Shown: piece by piece, positions 50,201-59,501 of the stretch
Position numbering within the stretch: the stretch's first letter is position 1
How the letters are laid out: each line of letters opens with the position of its first letter
NCBI GenBank assembly: GCA_043228905.1
Contig: JBHGNT010000020.1
Coordinates: 1,364,001 to 1,428,000, forward strand
Length of the DNA stretch: 64,000 nucleotides
Origin: Azolla caroliniana
Taxonomy: Eukaryota; Polypodiophyta
Direction of reading: 5' to 3'
Position numbers and translations under genes: made by a program
The notes under the pieces: model-generated
What the model was told of the DNA's origin: nothing
Databases searched by the model: none
Seen by the model: the letters and a program-made list of their open reading frames with translations, nothing else

Positions 50201-51283
50201 GGTTGGTGTTGTCAGCCACACGTCTCCTATGCCGACAATTCGGCATGTTCCTTCATTCCCCATCCGGACACAGCCGTGATCACCGGCTGAGTAGGATGAG
50301 AAGCATTTCCGGTCCGGGGTAAGGTGGAACGACGCTCCGGAGTCTACCACCCAGGTCATCTCGTCGCCGGCATGGTTTATCTCACTCTCCTCGGTGATGA
50401 GCATCAACTCCTCTTCACTTGCCGCAATTGCCGTCGTTCCCTTCCGGTCTGGCCCCCTCCGGTCTTTACCGTTTCGGTCTGTACCGTTCCGGTTCGGGGT
50501 TTGCTTCGAATCGGTACCGTCGGTTTCCTTGTCTTTACGGAAATGCCGACAGTTCTTTTGGAAGTGTCCCGGCTTGCCGCAATAGAAGCAAGTCGGCCTT
50601 CCCCTTGACTTTGATCGTGTCCCCGACTTCTCCCGGTTCAGGGGACTACGGTTTCTATGTCTTCCGCGTTCCGATTCGGCAAGGAGCGCTTTGGAATCGG
50701 AGTTCGTATCTTTGTCTTTCCGACGAGCCTCCTCATCTAGCAAGCTCGATTTTACTCTTGCTAGGGATAGCCGTTTTCCTTCCGGCCCAGCGTTGCCCAA
50801 AGTAACAACCAACGTTTCCCAGCTATCCGGGAGGGAACCGAGCAGGAGTAGCGCTAGGACCTCATCGGCAAGAGGTACTTCCAATGACGTTGCCTGGTGA
50901 ATCAGCCCCTGGAAGGCATTCATATGCTCCGCCATGCTGGAGCCATCTTGGTACCGGAGTCTTACAAGCTTCCGGAATACCGACGCCTGATTGACAGCAT
51001 TTTTGTTCTGGAACATTGTGCCGATCTTCTCCCAGAGCTCATGAGCCTTACTCTCTTCATTGAAGTTGTTGTACAGGCTCATGTCGATGAAGCACCGTAT
51101 GTACGCCGTTGTCTTCATGTGCATCACCTCCCATATCGCGGCGTCGATTTTGTCCGGTCTCTTGTCCCCGAACTGAACCGGCAGCCAGAGGTCTTTAACC
51201 ACGAGCATGTCCCTCATCTTCGACTTCCACACTGAATAGTTGGAGCCGGTGAGCTTGAACATGCCGCCAAACGATTCGTCCAT
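47222..51283 (-). CDS. Copia F gag-pol polyprotein, intact
   Basis: 1353-residue polyprotein from the ATG at 51283 (MDESFGGMFKLTGSNYSVWK) to 47222. It has UBN2-type gag, zinc knuckle CFYCGKPGHFQKNC, protease VVDSGASFHL, pre-integrase LWHKRLCHMSENGMKRL ... KCTDCLAGK, integrase with HTDVCQVD, ADNGGEYRG and NGLAERMNRT, an acidic linker, RT with LLLYVDDMLIVG, and RNase H with TDSDMSADVDTS, STTEAEYMA and DSQSAIHLAKN. It ends RIGLERHPMPE. All catalytic residues expected for Copia are present and there is no stop. Pol is close to Copia A, while gag is clearly different: F and E share ESYGG/ESFGG gags, A, B and C share MEGGGSG gags. The upstream primer site and LTR are intact, so it may be autonomous. 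Confidence 0.95.
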   Translation of the reverse strand: MDESFGGMFKLTGSNYSVWKSKMRDMLVVKDLWLPVQFGDKRPDKIDAAIWEVMHMKTTAYIRCFIDMSLYNNFNEESKAHELWEKIGTMFQNKNAVNQASVFRKLVRLRYQDGSSMAEHMNAFQGLIHQATSLEVPLADEVLALLLLGSLPDSWETLVVTLGNAGPEGKRLSLARVKSSLLDEEARRKDKDTNSDSKALLAESERGRHRNRSPLNREKSGTRSKSRGRPTCFYCGKPGHFQKNCRHFRKDKETDGTDSKQTPNRNGTDRNGKDRRGPDRKGTTAIAASEEELMLITEESEINHAGDEMTWVVDSGASFHLTPDRKCFSSYSAGDHGCVRMGNEGTCRIVGIGDVWLTTPTGCKLLLKDVRHVPEVRLNLISAGRLDDEGYTGSIRNGVMKFSKGSLIVARARKVNTLYLMNARLRPEEVNVASDTAGELWHKRLCHMSENGMKRLGDDNLIPVKNVHLEKCTDCLAGKQNRTSFRPRPPMRRNAPLELVHTDVCQVDTKSHAGAQYFVTFIDDHSRKLWATPLKTKDQVLSVFKELHARVERETGRKLKAVRADNGGEYRGQFEEYCRSKGIRLEFTVPKTPELNGLAERMNRTIMERVRSMLTHAKLPKKFWAEALSTATYVINRSPSVPLDGDTPQRVWTGKEMSYRHLRVFGCLAYVHVAKDRRGKLDPKTRPCIFLGYDDDEFGYRVWDPVDEKVFRSRDIIFMEDKTLADWESEKKIVNSESTGKDRLYNEQTQPARDRLALEEPAGYGKDTEPAEEEVEEAETGTGQDPESDSDEEQMEEPITEVRRRRYPLRERRAPRRFPDAEHVLLTDEGEPESFEEAKEDTHSRKWLSAMQDEMDSLHENHTYELVELPKEKRALRNKWVFKLKPGDAGNPPRYKARIVVKGFQQKKGVDFDEIFAPVVKMTSIRTVLSIAASMDLEVEQLDVKTAFLHGDLEEEIYMQQPEGFVEKGKEHLVCRLKKSLYGLKQAPRQWYRKFDSFMTDQGYHKTQADHCVFVKKFEGGDFLILLLYVDDMLIVGRDQGKIRMLKKALNRTFSMKDLGSARQMLGMHIIRDRSVKQLWLSQEKYVTKVLHRFNMSDAKPVRSTLPANCKLSGKQSPKTKGEKADMMKIPYASAVGSLMYAMVCTRPDIGYAVGVVSRFMSNPGKEHWNAVKWILRYLKGTSNMCLRFGTGKPQLDGFTDSDMSADVDTSPSTSGYVMTYAGGAVSWQSRLQKTVALSTTEAEYMAAVEAGKEILWMKDFIGELGIRQEEYRLYCDSQSAIHLAKNAAYHSRTKHIQRRYHWIRERVDDQEFALAKIHTAENRSDMLTKVLTPDKLDACRKRIGLERHPMPE

Positions 51284-51299
51284 TTTCTGTGTCGATTTC

Positions 51300-51311
51300 G
51301 CTCTGATACCA
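51300..51311 (-). promoter_or_regulatory. Copia F primer binding site
   Basis: The minus strand reads TGGTATCAGAGC, two bases from the 5' LTR. Confidence 0.9.
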
Positions 51312-51313
51312 CT

Positions 51314-51598
51314 TGTTGGGAACTTGACGTTCCTTATGTTCGACGCTCGGCCACAACCGAGATTCTTTACATACACAGCAAAATAGGTAATTAAAACGCG
51401 ACACAAAAGAGGAGAAATGGTGCACAGGAGGTATACGTGGAAAACCCCAAAAAATTAGGGGGAAAAACCACGGCAGCCCACAAGCTGCAAACTGTCACTA
51501 TGCAGAAGTATACAACAGTGAGATCACTGAGGCAACGACCTCGTGCTCTCAGATCTTCGCCACAGGCGGCGGTTACAACAGAGGCAGGCAACGACCTC

Positions 51599-51633
<35 letters not shown>

Positions 51634-52071
51634 CAGTTACGCGCTCTGATTTCTTCTTGCACCAACAAGGAAGAAAAATAACAACTAGAATGACTGTACA
51701 AAACAACAACACACACGTATAACTAAAAGTTTGCCCTAAGTCATATTTTACTAATATGACTTTTCGGCTATTTACAAATGTAGCCTTGATGGGCTCCATC
51801 CGGCTCTCCGCAGTCGGGTACTCCTCATCCGGCTCTCCGCAGTCGGGTACTTCCCATCCGGTTCATACTGGGCCTACACCATCCGACTCTCCGCAGTCGG
51901 GTACTCCTCATCCGGCTTTCCGCAGTCGGGCCTACACCATCCGACTCTCCGCAGTCGGGTACTCCTCATCCGGCTTCATACCGTTTCGGCCGAGGCCGAT
52001 AGGCCTCGGCCGAGTTTGTTCGTCGGCACTGTTCTTCTCCCTTCCCATCCGGAGGGACTTGTCTACCAACA
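51314..52071 (-). repeat. Copia F 5' LTR
   Basis: 758 bp. It has extra copies of the CTCCGCAGTCGGGTACTCCT unit (51800-51960) and a shorter CT run than the 3' LTR. The 12-bp-stem hairpin is at 51986-52013. Confidence 0.95.
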
Positions 52072-52076
52072 ATCTG

Positions 52077-53970
52077 TTTATCACATAGGTCGTTGTTGTT
52101 AGCACCTCAGCCCAAAACATATTGGGTAACTTGGCATGTGCGAGCATGCTCCGGACTCTCTCCATTATGCTCTGGTTCATCCTTTCAGCCAACCCGTTTA
52201 GTTCCGGCGTCTTCGGCATGGTGAATTCGAGCCGGATTCCCTTCGACCGACAATACTCCTCGAACTGCCCCCAGTATTCTCCTCCGTTATCTGCTCGAAC
52301 CGCTTTCAGCTTCCGGCCGGTTTCTCTTTCCACCCTCGTGTGGAGCTCCTTGAAGACGGATACACTTGATCCTTCGTCTTCAACGGTGAGACCCACAGCT
52401 TCCGGTTGTGGTCATCTATGAACGTCATGAGGTACTGCGATCCAGCATGTGACTTCGTGTCTACTTGACACACATCGGTGTGCACCAGCTCCAGTGGTGC
52501 ATTCCGTCTCATCGGTGGTCTTGACCGGAAGGAGATGCGGTTTTGCTTGCCGGCCAGGCAGTCGGTGCACTTCTCAAGTTGCACGTCCTTCACCAAAATG
52601 AGGTTGTCTTCGGCAAGCCTCTTCATCCCCTTCTCACTCATGTGACACAGTCTTTTGTGCCATAGCTCACCGGCAGTGTCGGATGCTACGTTCACTTCTT
52701 CTTCCTAGCATATCCGGGCATTCATCAAGTACAGTGTGTTGACCTTCCGGGCTCGAGCCACTATTAAGCTCCCTTTGTAGAACTTCATGACACCGTTCTG
52801 GATTCTACCTGTGTAGCCTTCATCATCTAGCCGATTGGCTGATATCAGGTTCAGTCAAACCTCCGGAACGTGTCGGACATCCTTTAGCAGCAACTTGCAT
52901 CCGGTTGATATCGTCAACAGCACATCTCCTATGCCGATAATTCGGCATGTCCCTTCATTCCCCATCCGGACACGGCCGTGCTCACCGGTTGTGTAGGATG
53001 AGAAGCATTTCCGGTCCGAGGTAAGGTGGAACGACGCTCCGGAATCGACAACCCACGTTGTCTTGTTGACGGCAAGGTTCAACTCACTCTCCTCTATGAT
53101 GAGCATTAGTTCTTCTTCACTTGCCGCGATCGCCTTTGTTCCCTTCCGGTCCGGGCCTCGCCGATCCGAACCGTTTCGGTCCGGTGACTTCTTCGAATTG
53201 GTACTTTCGGTTCCCTTGTCTTTCTGAAAATGCCAACAGTTCTTCTGGAAGTGCTCCGGCTTGCCGCAATAGAAGCAAGTGGGCCTCCCCTTTGACTTTG
53301 ACCGTGTCCCCGACTTTTCCCGATTCTGGGGACTCCGATTCCTTTGTCTTCCGCGTTCCGATTCGGTAAGGAGGGCTTTGGTGTCGGAGATCACCTCCTT
53401 GTCTTTCCGACGCGCCTCCTCATCTACCAAGCTCGACTTGACTCTTGCTAGGGATAGTTGTTTTCCTTCCGGCCCGGCGTTGCCCAACGTGACAACTAAC
53501 GTCTCCCAGCTATCCAGGAGGGAACCGAGCAGGAGTAGAGCAAGTACCTCATCGGCGAGAGGTACTTCCAATAAGGTTGCTTGGTGTATCAGCCCCTGGA
53601 AGGCATTCATGTGCTCCGCCATACTGGAGCCGTCTTGGTACCGGAGTCTCACTAGCTTCCGAAATACCGAAACCCAATTAATGGCATTCTTGTTCTGGAA
53701 CATGATGTCGATCTTCTCCCAGAGTTCATGATCCTTGCTCTCTTCATTGAAGTTTTTGTACAAGCTCATGTCGATGAAGCACCGGATGTATACCGTCGTC
53801 TTCATGTGCATCACCTCCCACACCGTGGCGTCGATCTTATCCGGTCTCTTGTCCTTGAACTGAACCAGCAACCAAAGATCTTTAACCACCAACATGTCCC
53901 TCATCTTCAACTTCCACACTGAGTAGTTGGAGCCGGTGAGCTTGACAATGCCGCCATAAGATTCTTCCAT
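52077..53970 (-). pseudogene. Copia E gag, protease and integrase
   Basis: Gag from the ATG 53970 (MEESYGGIVKLTGSNYSVWK), zinc knuckle CFYCGKPEHFQKNC, protease VVDSGASFHL, open until a stop near 52855 (EV*LNLIS). Then come pre-integrase LWHKRLCHMSEKGMKRL ... KCTDCLAGK with an extra stop near 52710, and integrase with HTDVCQVD, a frameshift near 52370 (deleted base before SVFKELHTR), ADNGGEYWG and NGLAERMNQS. It runs into Copia F at 52077. Catalytic residues are kept, so damage is mostly stops and indels. Confidence 0.85.
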
Positions 53971-53999
53971 TTTCTGTGTTGTTTGCTCTGATACCAGTT

Positions 54000-54483
54000 T
54001 GAAGAGAAATGGACAGAATATCGCTCGGCCACAACCGAGTAGTAAATCACTTCTATAAGAATCAAACACAGAAATGGAAGTAGAGAGTACACAAGAAAAT
54101 AACACGGGATGTTTACGTGGAAAACCCTAATAGGGAAAAACCACGGGAGCCCACAAACTCCATACTATCACTATGAAGAGAAGGGGTACAATCACAGACT
54201 TGGAGGCAATGACCTCGAGCTCTATTTCTTCGCACAATGCCGGTTACAACAAAGTATCCGTCTGTATCTCTCTCTCTCTCCCTCTTTCTCTGTACAACAG
54301 TTACAACAATATGACAACAACACAATCACACTAAAATGATTGCCCTAAGTCATATTTATAGTTATATGAACTTAGGGCTATTTACAAATATAGACTCAAT
54401 GGGCTTATTCAAGACATATTTACAAATATGTCTTCTCTTCCGGTTCTCACCGGGTCCACCGATCCGGCTTCCGGATCTCTTCC
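54000..54483 (-). repeat. Copia E 5' LTR, interrupted by Copia C
   Basis: Begins next to the primer site (minus-strand TGGTATCAGAGC at 53996-53985). It contains the LTR phrases GTGGAAAACCCTAATAGGGA and CTAAGTCATATTTATA. It is cut at CTTCC (54479-54483), the presumed left TSD of Copia C; the rest lies beyond the window. Confidence 0.75.
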
Positions 54484-55081
54484 TGTTGGACACAGTGCTC
54501 GGCCACAATCGAGGAGTAGGATCAACTCACAGAAAACAAAATGCACGAAGACAATAGAGAGAAGAGTACACAGGATGTTTTACGTGGAAACCCCTAAATG
54601 GGAAAAACCACGGGAGTCCTCAAACTCCAACTATCACTATAAGCAGAGATGTACAATGGTGAAGCTACAAGTCAAAAACCTTGAGCTCACTATCTTCGCC
54701 ACAGGCGGCGGTAATACACAGAGGCAGCGACCTCTTCGTCTCTCTCTCTCTCTCTCTCTCGGCTGCTCTCTTCACTCCCTCTAAGTGAAAACAGAAAAAA
54801 TGAGCAACAACAAAACCTGTTTGCCCTAAGTCATATTTATACACATATGACTTTCGGGCTATTTACAAATATAGCCTCAAGGGCCCTTGGCAAACATATT
54901 CACAAATATGTCCCTGCATCCGGATCTCTCTCCGGGTACATTCGTCATCCGGCTCCGTAGCCGGGGTCTTCATCATCCGGCTCCGTAGCCGGGGTCTTCA
55001 TCATCCGGATCCGGAACCGGGTCTTCATTCTCGATTCCCGGACATTCGACCATCCCATCCGGAGGGACCGTAATCCCAACA
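54484..55081 (-). repeat. Copia C 3' LTR
   Basis: 598 bp, TGTTGGACAC...TCCCAACA. It has two and a half copies of the CCGGCTCCGTAGCCGGGGTC-type 28-bp unit (about 54945-55010) versus four in Copia B. Confidence 0.9.
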
Positions 55082-55091
55082 GACTCCCCCT

Positions 55092-58000
55092 TCACTTCGG
55101 CATGGGATGTCTTTCCAGTCCGACCCTCTTCCGGCACGCTTCCAGCTTGTCGGGTGTGAGCACTTTGGTCAACATATCTGACCCGTTCTCGTCCGTGTGG
55201 ATCTTCGTCAGCACGAACTCCTGGTCTTCTATCCTTTCCCGGATCCAGTGATATCTTCGCTGGATGTGCTTCGTCCGGGAATGATAGGCCGCGTTCTTCG
55301 CAAGGTGGATGGCACTCTGACTGTCGCGGTAGAGTCGATACTCCTCCTGCCGGATACCGAGCTCTCTAATGAAGTCCTTCATCCATATCATTTCCTTGTC
55401 GGCTTCAACAGCCGCCATGTACTCCGCCTCCGTGGTTGACAATGCAACCGTCTTCTGCAGCCTCGACTGCCACGAAACAGCTCCCCCTGCATACGTCATC
55501 ACATACCCTGATGTGGACCGGCTGGTATCTGCATCAGCCGACATATCCGAATCGGTAAAGCCGTCGAGTTCGGGCTTACCGGAGCCGAATCGGAGGCACA
55601 CGTTTGCCGGGCCCTTCAGGTATCGGAGTATCCACTTGACCGCGTTCCAGTGCTCTTTGCCGGGATTGCTCATGTACCGGCTCACCACTCCAACTGCATA
55701 TCCTATGTCCGGTCTTGTACACACCATTGCGTACATCAAGCTTCCGACGGCAGAGGCATATGGTACTTTCATCATGTCCTCCTTCTCAGCCTTTGTCTTG
55801 GGGCTTTGCTTGCTAGACAACTTGCAGTTTGCCGGGAGGGTTGACCCGACCGGTCTTGCTTCCGACATGTTGAACCGGTGAAGTACCTTTGTCACGTACT
55901 TCTCCTGTGACAGCCACAACTGCTTCTTCTTCCGGTCCCGGATGATGTGCATCCCTAGTATTTGCCTCGCCGGACCCAGGTCCTTCATTGAGAAGGTTCG
56001 GTGAAGCGCTTTCTTCAGCGTCCGTATCTTGACCTGGTCCCGTCCGACGATCAACATGTCGTCCACGTATAGGAGGAGTATTAGAAAGTCTCCTCCTTCG
56101 AACTTCTTCACAAACACGCAGTGATCGGACTGCGTTTTGTGGTACCCTTCGTCAGTCATGAAGGAGTCGAACTTCCGGTACCATTGCCGGGGAGCCTACT
56201 TCAGTCCGTAAAGGCTCTTCTTCAACCGGCATACTAGGTGCTCCTTCCCTTTCTTCTCGAATCCTTCCGGTTGCTGCATGTAGATCTCTTCTTCGAGGTC
56301 ACCGTGAAGGAATGCCGTCTTCACGTCCATCTGTTCTACCTCGAGGTCCATGCTTGCCGCTATGCTCAGCACCGACCGGATGGAGGTCATCTTCACTACC
56401 GGGGCAAATATCTCGTCGAAGTCGACGCCCTTCTTCTGCTGGAGCCCCTTCACCACGATCCTGGCTTTGTATCTTGGGGGGTTGCCGGCATCTCCCGGTT
56501 TCAGCTTGAACACCCACTTGTTTCGAAGTGCCCGTTTTCCTTTTGGCAACTTCACAAGTTCATATGTGTGGTTCTCATGCAGGGAATCCATCTCGTCCTG
56601 CATGGCACTCAGCCACTTGCGGATCTGGGTGTCATGCTTTGCATCTTCAAAGCTCTCCGGCTCCCCCTCGTCGGTCAGCAACACGTGCTCTGGATCCGGA
56701 AATCTTCGGGGGGCCCTTCTCTCTCTTAGAGGATATCTCCGTTCCGGAGCTTCGGTAACCGGCTCCTCCGTTTCCTCTTCATCCGAATCTATTTCGGGAT
56801 CGGGGCCGGTTCCGGTATCAGTTTCATCTTCCTCGGCCGGTTCTGTTTCTTCACCGTCTTCGGCCGGATCCTCAAGTGCTGACCGGTCCCTTGCCGGTCG
56901 GGACTGCTCCTCGTAGAGTTGATTCTCACCGGTCGACTTGGAGCTCTTCATCTTCTTCTCCGACTCCCAGTCGGCGAGTGTCTTGTCCTCCATGAAGATG
57001 ATATCTCGATTCCTGAATATCTTCTTGTCGACCGGGTCCCATACTCGGTAGCCGAACTCGTCGTCGCCGTAACCGAGGAATATGCATGGCCGGGTCTTTG
57101 GATCTAGCTTTCCTCTCCGGTCCTTTGCCACATGCACATATGCGAGACACCCGAACACCTTCAGATGCCGGTAGTATACTTCCCTACCGGTCCACACTCT
57201 CTGCGGCGTGTCTCCGTCCAAAGGCACTGAGGGTGATCTGTTTATCACGTATGTCGCCGTCGACATTGCCTCAGCCCAAAACCCCTTGGGTAATTTCGCA
57301 TGTGCCAGCATACTCCGGACCCTCTCCATTATGGTCCGGTTCATCCTCTCGGCCAGCCCGTTCAGTTCCGGCATCTTCGGCACAGTAAACTCGTGCCGGA
57401 TTCCCTTCGAGCGACAGTACTCCTCGAACTGCCCCCGGTATTCCCCTGCGTTATCCGCTCGTATCGCTTTCAGCTTCTTGCCGGATTCCCTTTCCACTCT
57501 CGCGTGGAGTTCTTTGAAGACGCACAACACTTGGTCCTTTGTCTTCAACGGTGCCGTCCACAGCTTCCGGCTGTGGTCATCAATGAATGTCATGAAGTAC
57601 TGGGCTCCGCCATGTGACTTCGTTTCTACTTGACACACGTCGGTGTGCACCAACTCCAATGGTGCGCTACGTCTCGTCGGTGGCCTTGAGTGGAAGGAGG
57701 TTCGGTTCTGCTTACCGGCCAGGCAATCGGTGCACTTCTCCAGGTGCACATGCTTCACTGGAATAAGGTTGTCTTCTGCAAGCCTCTTCATCCCCTTCTC
57801 ACTCATGTGGCACAGTCTCTTGTGCCACAGCTCACCGGCAGTGTCGGCTGCCACGTTCAACTCATCCGGACACAACTAGGCATTCATAAGGTACAGTGTG
57901 TTGACTTTCCGGGCCCGAGCCACTATCAGGCTCCCCTTGCTGAACTTCATTGCGCCGTTCCGGATGCTACCTGTGTAGCCTTCATCGTCTAGCCTCCTGG

Positions 58001-58793
58001 CCGAAATCAGGTTCAATCGAACCTCCGGAACGTGTCGGACATCCTTCAGCAGCATCTTGCATCCGGTTGATGTCATCAGCCACACGTCTCCTATGCCGGC
58101 AATCCGGCATGTACCTTCATTTCCCATCCGGACACAGCCGTGCTCACCGGCTGTGTAGGATGAGAAGCATTTCTTCTCCGGGGTCAGGTGGAACGACGCT
58201 CCGGAATCGACCACCCAGGTCATCTCTTCACCGGCAAGGTTCAGCTCCCTTTCTTCGGTAATGAGCATTATCTCTTCTTCACTTGCCGCGAGTGCCGTCG
58301 TTCCTTTCCGGTCCTGCCCTCGCCGATCCGGACCTCTCCGGTTCGTGGCTCCCCGGTATGCACCGTTTCGCTCCGGTGACTTCTTCGAATCGGTACCGTC
58401 GATTCCGTTGTCTTTCCGGTAATGCCGACAATTCTTTCGGAAGTGCCCGGGCTTCCCACAGTGGATGCAAGTGGGCCTTCCTCTTGATTGCGACCGGGTC
58501 CCCGACTTCTCCCGTCTTTGTGGACTCCGGTTCCGTTGTCTTCCCCGATCCGATTCGGCAAGCAGCATCTTCGGATCGGAGGCCGGTTCTTTATCTCTCC
58601 GACGCGCTTCTTCGTTCAAAATGCTTGTCTTTACCGTTTGTAGGGACAAGTTATCTTTGGTGCAGGAGGTGTTGAGAGTCACCACCAAGTTCTCCCAGCT
58701 TTCCGGCAATGTACACATCAGGATGATGGCTTGCATTGCATCCTCCAACGGGAACTTGATCGTCGCAAGCTGGTTCACGAATCCCATGAACGT
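55092..58793 (-). pseudogene. Copia C gag-pol with two nonsense codons
   Basis: Same protein as Copia A. From 58793 down: gag from FMGFVNQLATIKFPLEDAMQ, zinc knuckle CIHCGKPGHFRKNC, protease VVDSGASFHL, TAG at 57876-57878 where A has Trp (after YLMNA), pre-integrase and integrase with HTDVCQVE, ADNAGEYRG and NGLAERMNRT, RT with a TAG near 56196 where A has Gln (YGLKQAP), YVDD in LLLYVDDMLIVG, RNase H complete to 55092. Both stops are single-base changes (TGG to TAG, CAG to TAG). Otherwise no frameshift is seen. In the integrase motif DNGGEY the first Gly is Ala. Confidence 0.9.
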
Positions 58794-59459
58794 TGTCGTG
58801 AAGATTTTCGTCCGTAGGCGGAAACCCGAGCGAAGCAAGCAAACCTGCGATGTGCAACATTGCACATCAACATGTTGTATTTCTATTTATCGATAGTGAT
58901 AAGTATGGTGCTAGAAATGCACCTTAGGATTTGTAAAGTGTAAAGATGATGTGCTTTTGCGCGCACATCCACGTGAGAGAGAGAGATAGGTACATAGTAG
59001 TTCGTGTAGAGGTGGGAGTTAAGACCCATCCTTCCCACCTCCCCTAAAATCAAGGGAAATATCCCCATTGATTGAAAGGGGATATTTTGTAGCACCCTTT
59101 TTGTAAACGGTCTTCTCTCCTTGTGCTATAAAAGGAGAGGAAGAGCACCATTGTGGGGGTTGCCTTATTTTTTAGTGTGAGTGAGGTATACCATTTCGTT
59201 TTAGGGTTAGGGTTTCGTTTAGGGTTCCTTAGTTAGGGTTTTCTTGTGTCGTTTGGTGCGGCCTACGCGGCCGCCATTTTGTAATCGGTTTTCGGTTCTA
59301 ATATATCTTGTTGAGCATTTGGCCTCCATCTTCCTCTTGTTCATTCTTTCTCTTCTTGTGCTAAGCTCCATTCCGAAGTCCTATTCCTTCTCCCCTTCTC
59401 CTTAGTCCAAGACCCCCGTGGTTCCGCCCTTCTCCACGCACTTGCGAAATATCTCGACA
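58794..59459 (+). repeat. Element D 5' LTR
   Basis: 666 bp bounded by the inverted pentamers TGTCG and CGACA. TATAAAA at 59127-59133 is flanked by CTCTCCTT / AAGGAGAG. A telomere-like TTTAGGGTTAGGGTTT stretch lies at 59198-59242, downstream of the expected RNA start. Confidence 0.9.
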
Positions 59460-59463
59460 TCTT

Positions 59464-59481
59464 TGGTGAACCCGACGTGAA
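59464..59481 (+). promoter_or_regulatory. Primer binding site matching tRNA-Trp
   Basis: TGGTGAACCCGACGTGAA is complementary over 18 nt to TTCACGTCGGGTTCA plus CCA, the 3' end of plant nuclear tRNA-Trp as I know it. It lies four bases after the LTR. Confidence 0.75.
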
Positions 59482-59501
59482 GGGCGGCAAGGGAGAAAGA
59501 G

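Larger units (their letters stand above)
46506..52071 (-). mobile_element. Copia F, intact coding
   Basis: Complete 5566-bp Copia with perfect TSD ATCTG, inserted in the integrase of its older relative E. LTRs 46506-47211 (3') and 51314-52071 (5') have nearly the same sequence, but differ by about 52 bp through repeat-number changes. One open gag-pol frame. Polypurine complement AACTCCCCCTTCACT follows the 3' LTR. Confidence 0.95.
45206..54483 (-). mobile_element. Copia E, old, hosting Copia F
   Basis: Minus-strand Copia of the same family as F. 5' LTR 54000-54483 (itself cut by Copia C), primer site 53996-53985, gag-protease 53970-52855, integrase 52700-52077 continuing at 46505, RT to 45206, where it is truncated. 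Copia F sits in the integrase with TSD ATCTG. Confidence 0.85.
54484..58793 (-). mobile_element. Copia C (minus), hosting element D; continues past window
   Basis: Starts with the 3' LTR at 54484-55081 and pol/gag to 58793, where element D interrupts gag. The remaining gag, primer site and 5' LTR should follow D beyond 64000. Same family as A and B. It interrupts the 5' LTR of E. Confidence 0.85.

Noticed and set aside
18363-58900. Many long open frames antisense to the Copia and Gypsy genes (for example 160-220 codons at 20029-20520, 24355-24963, 48164-48742)
   Set aside because: They mirror conserved pol sequence on the opposite strand, recur at the same place in every related copy, and have no motifs of their own.
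58794-59459. Hammerhead ribozyme (retrozyme) in the LTR of element D
   Set aside because: No CTGATGA core paired with a CGAAAC element was found; the short hairpin at the LTR start has mismatches.
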